Shown piece by piece: positions 6,252 to 10,823 of a DNA stretch of 10,823 nt (the stretch's first letter is position 1; each line of letters opens with the position of its first letter). Both the position numbers and the translations under genes were made by a program. The DNA comes from Candidatus Aenigmatarchaeota archaeon (GTDB lineage: Archaea > Aenigmatarchaeota > Aenigmatarchaeia > QMZP01). The stretch is taken from assembly GCA_016202725.1 (NCBI GenBank), contig JACQOD010000028.1, positions 1 through 10,823 of the forward strand, read 5' to 3'. Below the pieces are notes generated by a model. The model saw nothing but the letters and a program-made list of their open reading frames with translations. It searched no databases and had not been told where the DNA came from.

Positions 6252-6275
6252 GGCCCGGCGAATGCCTGCCGGACC
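6252..6275 (-). other. Hairpin in the tRNA-His/tRNA-Leu spacer
   Basis: GGTCCGGC pairs with GCCGGGCC over 8 bp with an 8-nt loop when read on the minus strand. It lies in the 71-nt gap between the two tRNAs, which has no TATA box, and may be a processing element of a two-tRNA transcript. No known family is recognised. Confidence 0.4.
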
Positions 6276-6299
6276 ATTGGGCCACGTTCCCAACCCCTG

Positions 6300-6371
6300 G
6301 GTCGCCACTGGGATTTGAACCCAGACCAAAGGATCCACAGTCCCGTATGCTACCATTACACTATGGCGACC
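6300..6371 (-). tRNA. tRNA-His(GTG), intronless
   Basis: The acceptor GTCGCCA pairs with TGGCGAC. An encoded extra G at -1 (6371) faces C73 (6300), the hallmark of histidine tRNAs. The anticodon loop CTGTGGA gives GTG. The T-arm is CTGGG-TTCAAAT-CCCAG. The anticodon stem CGGGA/TCCTT ends in a C-U mismatch. A full CCA is not encoded. It is the first gene of the leftward unit that also holds tRNA-Leu. Confidence 0.95.
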
Positions 6372-6396
6372 ATGCGGTAGATTATGGGATGGGGCG

Positions 6397-6404
6397 CTTT
6401 TAAA
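6397..6404 (-). promoter_or_regulatory. TATA box for the tRNA-His/tRNA-Leu unit
   Basis: Read on the minus strand this is TTTAAAAG, preceded by GGAGG. Its centre is about 29 nt upstream of the tRNA-His 5' end, a normal archaeal spacing that places transcription start at roughly 6374. Confidence 0.75.
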
Positions 6405-6444
6405 CCTCCGCCAGTCGGCCAGCGGGGCCGCTTTTCCTCGTAAA

Positions 6445-6454
6445 CCTTATAAAG
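6445..6454 (+). promoter_or_regulatory. TATA box of the rRNA operon promoter
   Basis: CCTTATAAAG with purine-rich TAAA just upstream (a BRE-like element) sits in a GC-rich context. Transcription would start near 6476. A second TATA-like string (CTATAG, 6465-6470) lies just downstream and may be chance. This promoter diverges from the tRNA-His promoter, so the two stable-RNA units share a short control region. Confidence 0.75.
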
Positions 6455-6475
6455 CCCCATGCCCCTATAGAGTAT

Positions 6476-6628
6476 GCTCAGTTGAGGGCGATCCCCTGTG
6501 AGACGGCTGCTCTTCCCTCGGGAGGAGCGCATGAGAGCTTAAATGCATGTTTAAGTTTGATGCATACCTGTGCCTCTAATGGATAAACCGGTTGAAGGAA
6601 CAAAGGAGTACTGCAACCGCCAAGAAAA
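6476..6628 (+). other. 16S rRNA 5' external transcribed spacer (leader)
   Basis: About 150 nt lie between the predicted transcription start and 16S. They include a strong hairpin at 6509-6528 (GCTCTTCC, loop CTCG, GGAGGAGC) and an ATGCAT inverted pair (6543-6548, 6560-6565). AACCGG (6586-6591) and TGAAGGAA (6593-6600) can pair with TTCTTCA and CCGGTT (9086-9099) after 16S, forming the pre-16S processing stem. Exact ends are estimates, and I did not find a clear BHB in this stem. Confidence 0.6.
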
Positions 6629-7516
6629 AATCCGGTTGATCCCGCCGGAGGTGACTGCTATCCGAATTCGGCTAAGCCATGCAAGTCGAGGGTTAAACCT
6701 CGGCAGATAGCTCAGTAACACGTAGTCAATCTGCCCTGGGGCCCGGCCTAATCCCGCGAAAGTGGGGCCGAGGGCCGGATAAGCGACGGGTGCTGGAAAG
6801 GGCTTTTTCTTCCATAAAGAAACCTGGAAAAGCTCCCAGATTGCCCCATCGCCGAACCCAGGATGAGACTGCGGCCTATCAGATCGCTGCCAGGGTAACG
6901 TCCTGGCAGGTCTATAACGGGTACGGGCCTTGAGAGAGGAAGCCCGGAGTTGGAATCTGAGACAAATTCCAGGTCCTACGGGACGCAGCAGGCGCGAAAA
7001 TTTCACAATGCGCGCAAGCGTGATGGAGGAATTCGGAGTGCTTTCTCTTTTTGAGGAAGCTTTTGCTTAGTGTTCATAGCTAGGTGAATAAGGGGTGGGT
7101 AAGACGGGTGCCAGCCGCCGCGGTAATACCCGCGCCCCGAGTGGTCATCACGTTTATTGGGCTTGGAGCGTTCGTAGCCGGTTCGCTGTGTCTCTGATGA
7201 AATCCTGTAGCTAACTACAGGGATGGTTGGAGATACTGGCGGACTTGGGACCGGGAGAGGTGTGGGGTATTCCGGGGGTAGCGGTAAAATGCTTTAATCC
7301 TCGGAGGACCACCTGTGGCGAAGGCGCCACACTAGAACGGATCCGACGGTGAGGGACGAAAGCTAGGGGAGCAAAACGGATTAGATACCCGTGTAGTCCT
7401 AGCTGTAAACGATGCCCGCTAGACATTGGCGTTCTCGCGGGGGACGTCAGAGTCGTAGGGAAACCGTTAAGCGGGCCGCCTGGGGAGTACGGCCGCAAGA
7501 CTGAAACTTAAGGGAA

Positions 7517-8173
7517 AGAAAAGAAGCCAAATATTATTGCGTACAACCAAGAGAAACGCATGCACAACGATGAGCTTTATCTCATTTCAGCCTTGCGGGA
7601 CGGAAACGTCGATTACCGGATTGGAAAGAATTACGAGATAAAGATATGGCAAAAGGATGAGCGATGGTTGACGGATGTTCTTAAACCTATCATCGAACGG
7701 AGGTTCCATTGCACCGTTCACGTGCATGGACATCTCCTGAGAATCACTAACAAAAGGGTTGTAGATGACATCCGGAGACTTTCTGGCATCAAGCCGTGGG
7801 GTTGGCATACGCCAGCCCCAGTCAAACTCCTTCCCCCATCCCGAAGGATCACCTATATACGGGGATTCTGGGACGCGGAAGGCGGGGTGCCAAAGCATCC
7901 CGAGCGATGCCATCGCGCAGAACAGCGGTACCTGTCGTTCCACCAGAAAGACAGGGAACCGCTGGTCTTCATCAGGGACACCCTGATCTCCTTGGGTTAC
8001 AGACCGACGAATATCACCTATTGCAAGGGAGCGCATGAATTCAGAATTACCCGAGCAGCACACATCGTGCGGTTTTGTAGGGAGATAGGGAGTCTCCACC
8101 CTGAAAAGGGTGAACGGATGAGAAGATTGGTCAAAAAGATATCATAGTGATCTTTTGGCTTCTTTTCCCCGAA
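7517..8173 (+). other. 16S intron after position 919 (657 nt, encodes a LAGLIDADG endonuclease)
   Basis: The exon sequence AAACTTAAGGGAA resumes as TTGGCGGGGG at 8174, restoring the universal 907-926 region. The ends form a BHB: inner stem GAAAAGAAGCCAAA with TTTGGCTTCTTTTC (14 bp), 5' bulge AA^A, central helix AGGG/CCCG (three pairs plus A-G), 3' bulge AA^T. It carries one ORF of 195 codons. Archaeal rRNA introns of this kind are cut by the tRNA splicing endonuclease and joined by RtcB. Confidence 0.95.
7560..8147 (+). CDS. LAGLIDADG homing endonuclease encoded in the 16S intron
   Basis: The 195-residue protein has two LAGLIDADG motifs: LISALRDG (residues 8-15, acidic Asp14) and YIRGFWDAEGG (99-109, acidic Glu107). 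The ~90-residue spacing fits a single-chain enzyme with two pseudo-symmetric halves. Basic segments and the end RMRRLVKKIS fit DNA binding. Both acidic catalytic positions are present and the frame is intact, so it may be active. The likely target is the intronless 16S sequence around position 919. There is no clear Shine-Dalgarno before the ATG; expression may come from the excised intron or its precursor. Codon use is less GC-rich than in the ribosomal genes, consistent with a mobile origin. Confidence 0.92.
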   Translation: MHNDELYLISALRDGNVDYRIGKNYEIKIWQKDERWLTDVLKPIIERRFHCTVHVHGHLLRITNKRVVDDIRRLSGIKPWGWHTPAPVKLLPPSRRITYIRGFWDAEGGVPKHPERCHRAEQRYLSFHQKDREPLVFIRDTLISLGYRPTNITYCKGAHEFRITRAAHIVRFCREIGSLHPEKGERMRRLVKKIS

Positions 8174-8313
8174 TTGGCGGGGGAGTACACAAGGGGTGGA
8201 TGCTGCGGTTCAATTCGATTCAACGCGAGGAACCTTACCAGCGGCGACAGCAGGATGAAGGTCAGGTTGAAGGCCTTACCAAACACGCTGAGAGGTGCTG
8301 CATGGCCGTCGTC

Positions 8314-8344
8314 ATCTTTCGAGGGAAACCTCGTGAGACGGCAA
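8314..8344 (+). other. 16S mini-intron after position 1066 (31 nt)
   Basis: The insert interrupts the universal GTCGTCAG of helix 34/35. BHB: central helix GTCG/CGGC (4 bp, one G-U), 5' bulge TC^A, 3' bulge AA^A, inner stem TCTT/GAGA then CGAGG/CCTCG with a GAAA tetraloop. Removal gives GTCGTC-AGTTCGTG, the normal archaeal sequence. Position ~1067/1068 is, as I recall, a known archaeal 16S intron site, usually with longer introns. Confidence 0.88.
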
Positions 8345-8357
8345 AGTTCGTGTCGTG

Positions 8358-8397
8358 AGAGCTTGTCTTTCATTACATGAGAGCCATGTTCCGATAA
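8358..8397 (+). other. 16S mini-intron after position 1079 (40 nt)
   Basis: It begins only 13 nt after the 31-nt intron ends. BHB: central helix GTCG/CGAT (one G-U), 5' bulge TG^A, 3' bulge AA^A, inner stem GAGCTTG/CATGTTC with one U-U and one G-U, then an inner hairpin CTTTCAT/ATGAGAG. Removal gives GTGTCGTG-AGGTGTCCTG, matching the archaeal consensus leading into TTAAGTCAGG. Confidence 0.88.
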
Positions 8398-8577
8398 AGG
8401 TGTCCTGTTAAGTCAGGTAACGAACGAGACCCATGTCCTATGTTGCCACGCTTCCCTGCGGGGGAGCAGCACTCATAGGAGACCGCTGCTGATAAAGCAG
8501 AGGAAGGAATGGTCGACGGCAGGTCCGTATGGTCCGAATCCGCTGGGTTACACGCGGCATACAATGGCCGGCATAAA

Positions 8578-8612
8578 GGCTTGACGCTGCAACGGCAGCG
8601 TCCAGCTGTGGA
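8578..8612 (+). other. Candidate 16S mini-intron in helix 41 (35 nt, near position 1250)
   Basis: The insert lies between ACAATGGCCGGCATAAA and ATGGGATGC. A BHB can be drawn: central helix CATA/TGTG (one G-U), 5' bulge AA^G, 3' bulge GA^A, inner stem GCT/AGC then GACGCTGC/GCAGCGTC. The region is variable and the spliced product is about 2 nt longer than typical, so an unspliced expansion of helix 41 is the main alternative. Confidence 0.6.
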
Positions 8613-8724
8613 ATGGGATGCTACCCCGAAAGGGGACGCTAATCCTCAAATCCGGCCCTAATTCGGATTGAGGGCTGCAACTCGCCCTCATGAAGCCGAA
8701 ATCCCTAGTAGTCGCTGGTCATCA

Positions 8725-8759
8725 AGGCCTTTTGGGCGGATGCCCACAACGCCGTGAAG
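8725..8759 (+). other. 16S mini-intron after position 1363 (35 nt, helix 43 loop)
   Basis: BHB: central helix TCAT/GTGA (one G-U), 5' bulge CA^A, 3' bulge AG^T, inner stem GGC/GCC and then GGGC/GCCC with a GGAT loop. Removal leaves CGCTGG-TCATCAT-CTAGCG, and this segment then has the same length as the E. coli 1350-1375 region, which supports the exact boundaries. Confidence 0.82.
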
Positions 8760-8884
8760 TCTAGCGGCGAATCTGTTCCTACTCCTTGCACACACTGCCC
8801 GTCAAGCCAACCGAGTGGATTTCTGGCGAGCCCCTGGTCTTTGCCAGGGTCAAGCCAGTTTTCTGTGAGGTGGGCTAAGTCGTA

Positions 8885-9040
8885 AGATCTCGAGATGGGC
8901 AACCTGATCCTGGCGAACCCAGGAAATGATCGAGGACTGGGGTGCTGGAATGCCTCTGCCGCCAGGATTCCTGGCGAAGGCAATTCCTCGCACCCGTGCA
9001 ACGACTGGTCACTCGGAGGTATCATCTCGACATCCGATAC
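8885..9040 (+). other. 16S intron after position 1499 (156 nt, no ORF)
   Basis: The exon AAGTCGTA resumes as ACAAGGTAGCC, so the insert splits the 1492R primer region. BHB: central helix GTCG/CGAT, 5' bulge TA^A, 3' bulge AC^A, inner stem GAT/ATC, a C-C mismatch, then TCGAGATG/CATCTCGA. Internal stems include GGTGC/GCACC and GCCAGG/CCTGGC. No ORF of useful length is present, so it would need another source of mobility. Confidence 0.92.
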
Positions 9041-9085
9041 ACAAGGTAGCCCTACGGGAACGTGGGGCTGGATCACCTCCTTATA

Positions 9086-9099
9086 TTCTTCACCCGGTT
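9086..9099 (+). other. 3' strand of the pre-16S processing stem
   Basis: TTCTTCA and CCGGTT, separated by one base, complement TGAAGGAA and AACCGG in the leader (6586-6600), with one mismatch and G-U pairs. This would bring the two ends of pre-16S together before processing. Confidence 0.55.
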
Positions 9100-9143
9100 C
9101 CAGAATACCGGGGCGCAGGCGCACGGGCCGATAGATCAACGGT

Positions 9144-9168
9144 AGGCTCCCTCCGGGAGACCCGCTAG
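9144..9168 (+). other. tRNA-Ala intron 1 (25 nt, D-loop)
   Basis: It splits the D-loop after AACGGT (about position 20/21). BHB: central helix AACG/CGCT (three of four pairs), 5' bulge GT^A, 3' bulge AG^A, inner stem GGCTCCC/GGGAG(A)CC with one bulged A and loop TCC. Removal restores the seven-base loop AACGGTA and the GATC D-stem. The boundary could shift by 1-2 nt because AG is repeated. Confidence 0.85.
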
Positions 9169-9207
9169 AGATCGCCCGCTTTGCAAGCGGGAGGCTGTGG
9201 GTTCAAA

Positions 9208-9237
9208 ACTCCCTCCCCTTGCGGGTGGGGGTGGATA
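9208..9237 (+). other. tRNA-Ala intron 2 (30 nt, T-loop 59/60)
   Basis: This is a complete hBHBh' motif. The outer helix is the T-stem GTGGG/CCCAC, the central helix TTCA/TGGA (one G-U), the 5' bulge AA^A, the 3' bulge TA^T, and the inner stem CTCCCTCCC/GGGTGGGGG with one U-U mismatch and a 5-nt loop. Removal restores the T-loop TTCAAAT. Confidence 0.92.
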
Positions 9238-9251
9238 TCCCACTCGGTCCA

Positions 9252-9680
9252 TCCCCGCCTGCTCCCTGGAAGCGGCCAGAAGGTTTTGGCGCAGCTTTTC
9301 CCAGAAGGCGCAGGTATGCATTGCCTTTTTAAAGGCAGGGTCACAATAGGAGACCTATTGGACCTTCATTGGAGCCACGTCAACTGGACAGAGTCGGCCA
9401 GTTTCCCGTGACAGGGGAAACCGGTTGCCAGGATAGCGGGCGACCCTATCTGATTCTCTGTAGGTGACGGGCCATTCATAGTCATGCCGCAAGGCGTGTC
9501 AGATCATGAGGCGTCCCAGCCTGGCTGGGATGCGGACAGAGAAAGGGCAGTGACGATCAACATACTGGCTTCCGAGCGCCCGCGTGCGCCGTGAGGAGGT
9601 GAACACCAACGGAGTCCTTTTTATGATGAGCAGGTGAGTATCCTGACTACACGCCCTCTCCGCAAGGAGAGGGTGGACGA
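9252..9680 (+). other. tRNA-Ala to 23S internal transcribed spacer, highly structured, no gene recognised
   Basis: This 429-nt stretch holds no ORF or tRNA that I can support. It has many short hairpins: TGCCTTT/AAAGGCA (~9320-9335), AATAGG/CCTATT (~9346-9360), GTTTCCC/GGGAAAC (9401-9421), CATGCC-GCAA-GGCGTG (~9483-9498), CCCAGC/GCTGGG (~9517-9531) and CCCTCTCC-GCAA-GGAGAGGG (9654-9673). It is long for an archaeal spacer. It must include the upstream strand of the 23S processing stem, whose partner lies outside the window. I found no RNase P, SRP or 5S signature. Confidence 0.6.
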
Positions 9681-10823
9681 ATCCAGGACACGACACCATA
9701 TGGTGGATGGCTTGGCTCGGCAAACGACGAAGGGTGCGGCAAGCTGCAATAAGCCCGGGGGAACCGCATGCAGGTATCGAACCCGGGATGCCCGAATGGG
9801 ACTTCCCTTCTTAGTCCAGACCGCTGGACAGGTGACGCGGAGAACTGAAGCATCTCAGTACCCGCAGGAAAAGAAATCAATTGAGATTCCGTTAGTAAGG
9901 GCGACTGAACGCGGAAGAGCACAAACCGAACCCCTGCAGTAATGCAGCGGGGATGTGGGGTGCGGACCCGGTTTTGTCCCAACCCGTCGACCCGAAGTCC
10001 GCTGGAAAGCGGCACGCAACAGGGTGAGAGTCCCGTAGGGGAAGACAGGGAGGACAAGAGCCGGTGTTCCCGAGTATGGCTGGTCTGATATCCAGCCAGA
10101 AGACGGGGGCCAATAACCTCCAATGCTAAACATATGCTGAGACCGATAGCGCACGAGTACGGTGACGGAACGCTGAAAAGAATCCGTAACAGGAGATGAA
10201 AAGATCCTGAAACCATGTGGTCATAGGTAGGTATGGCCTGCGTATCCCCTTCCGAAGGCAACGAGGAAGGATTGACAGGTTATACCGTCCGTTTTGAAGC
10301 ACGCGGCAAGGAGTTCACCTCTGTGGCGAGACTAATACAAGCAGTCGGAGCGAAAGCGAAGCTCCCGCACGTCCGCAAGGACGGAGGGGAGTGGGTATGA
10401 AAGTGCCCAAGTCACAGGGGGGATACCCGAATCCCCACGATCTAGCCCTGGCCAGGGTGAAGTCCCTCGCAAGAGGGGTGGAGGCTCGCTAGCGCTATTG
10501 AGCTTCAAATCATTCGCGTACGCTGGGGCTAGGGGTGAAAAGCCAATCGAGTGGGGTGATAGCTGGTTCCTCTCGAAATGAGTTACAGCTCAGCCTCGCC
10601 GGAGGCAGGTGCAGGGGTAGAGAGACTGATCAGGAAGTCAAGGGGAGAAATCCCCAGCTTCCTTGTCAAACTCCGAATACTGCACCGCCGTAGAAGGCGG
10701 GAGTGAGGGAACGGGGTAAGCTCGTTTCTCGAAAGGCGAAGAAGCCTGCTCAGGGTTAAGTGTCCCTAAGTACCGGTTAAGTGAGGAAAGGAGTCTGCAT
10801 CCACAGACAGTGGGAAGGTAGGC
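9681..10823 (+). rRNA. rrl: 23S rRNA, 5' portion (3' end outside the window)
   Basis: The 5' domain is recognised from GGTGGATGGCTTGGCTCGGC (9702), CGACGAAGGGTGCGGCAAGCTG, GAGAACTGAAGCATCTCAGTA, ACCGATAGCGCACGAGTAC, GAACGCTGAAAAG, CCGTCCGTTTTGAAGCACG, GATAGCTGGTTCC and CTAAGTACCGGTTAAGTG. The start is estimated from the distance of GGTGGATG to the E. coli 5' end. The window covers roughly domains I and II to about E. coli position 1000. Read against archaeal 23S from memory, this part shows no intron-like insert, in contrast to the 16S 3' half. Confidence 0.95.

Larger units (their letters stand above)
6629..9083 (+). rRNA. rrs: 16S rRNA, interrupted by about six introns
   Basis: The 5' end TCCGGTTGATCC, the 530 loop GTGCCAGCCGCCGCGGTAA (~7108), ATTAGATACCC (~7380), TTGCACACACTGCCCGTCA (~8784) and the 3' end GGATCACCTCC are all present. 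The proposed exons are 6629-7516, 8174-8313, 8345-8357, 8398-8577, 8613-8724, 8760-8884 and 9041-9083, totalling about 1.5 kb, a normal archaeal length. The first ~890 nt have no insert. At E. coli position 915 the gene reads G where A is near-universal (AAACTTAAGGGAA). The terminal CACCTCC provides the anti-Shine-Dalgarno. Ends are approximate to a few nt. An alternative to splicing is a fragmented mature rRNA in which the inserts are excised without ligation. Confidence 0.96.
9125..9251 (+). tRNA. tRNA-Ala(TGC) in the 16S-23S spacer, with two introns
   Basis: The acceptor GGGCCGA pairs with TCGGTCC and includes the G3-U70 alanine identity pair; A73 is at 9251. The D-stem is GATC/GATC, and the anticodon arm CCCGC-TTTGCAA-GCGGG gives TGC at 9182-9184. 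The T-stem is GTGGG/CCCAC. The gene spans 127 nt. Removing 9144-9168 (25 nt, D-loop) and 9208-9237 (30 nt, T-loop) leaves 72 nt that fit a normal tRNA-Ala at every position. No CCA is encoded. An alanine tRNA between 16S and 23S is the classical euryarchaeal layout; two non-anticodon introns in it are not. Confidence 0.95.

Noticed and set aside
6551..7498. Minus-strand ORFs inside the 16S gene
   Set aside because: They overlap conserved rRNA sequence and resemble no protein family.
6629..7516. Introns in the 16S 5' half
   Set aside because: Conserved blocks follow each other at normal spacing, and the length to position 919 (~888 nt) is typical.
8147..9139. Short ORFs on both strands across the 16S 3' half and its mini-introns
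   Set aside because: All overlap rRNA exons and have no recognisable protein motifs. The 156-nt intron itself has no usable ORF.
9623..9646. C/D box guide RNA in the 23S leader
   Set aside because: A C-like box and one CTGA are present, but no convincing second C'/D pair or terminal stem was found, so it is not listed as a feature.
9681..10823. Introns in the visible part of 23S rRNA
   Set aside because: Segment-by-segment comparison with remembered archaeal 23S showed no insert interrupting conserved sequence.

Overview
This GC-rich window comes from an archaeon. The evidence is eukaryote-like ribosomal protein eL30, archaeal NusA, RNA polymerase subunit D (Rpo3), TATA-box promoters 20-30 nt upstream of genes, a 16S rRNA starting TCCGGTTGATCC, and introns bounded by bulge-helix-bulge (BHB) motifs in rRNA and tRNA genes. 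Many tiny and non-canonical introns plus a rearranged ribosomal cluster suggest an ultra-small DPANN-type lineage (Micrarchaeota-like). That placement is inference, not shown by any single feature.

Layout. 1-3745 (+): a tight ribosomal/transcription operon, uL5(partial)-uS14-uS8-eL30-NusA-RpoD-uS12-uS7. It joins the middle of the spc cluster to the str cluster, with rpoD inserted. uS12 carries substitutions in both conserved decoding-centre loops, and uS7 has a long repetitive N-terminal extension. 3786-5042 (+): a membrane-anchored TolB-like beta-propeller protein. 5119-6141 (+): MetF, whose 3' end runs antisense into a tRNA gene. 6081-6371 (-): tRNA-His(GTG) followed by tRNA-Leu(TAA), the latter with two introns. 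6445 to the end (+): an rRNA operon with promoter, leader, 16S rRNA, spacer tRNA-Ala(TGC), a 429-nt structured spacer, and the first ~1.14 kb of 23S rRNA.

The main discovery is in the RNA genes. The 16S gene is interrupted about six times: a 657-nt intron encoding a two-motif LAGLIDADG endonuclease (after E. coli position 919), mini-introns of 31, 40, 35 and 35 nt, and a 156-nt ORF-less intron after position 1499, beside the decoding site. tRNA-Ala has introns in both the D-loop and the T-loop; tRNA-Leu has one at 37/38 and one in the variable arm. That makes ten candidate introns, eight of them 40 nt or shorter. For nearly all, the predicted cut sites lie in 3-nt bulges around a 4-bp helix, and removal restores the conserved RNA. 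Three 16S introns share the insertion context GTCGTN^A, which suggests spread by reverse splicing. Two lie in standard 16S primer sites (915/926R and 1492R), so PCR surveys could miss this organism.

All splice sites were derived by hand folding and comparison with remembered 16S/tRNA consensus sequences. No alignment or search was run.
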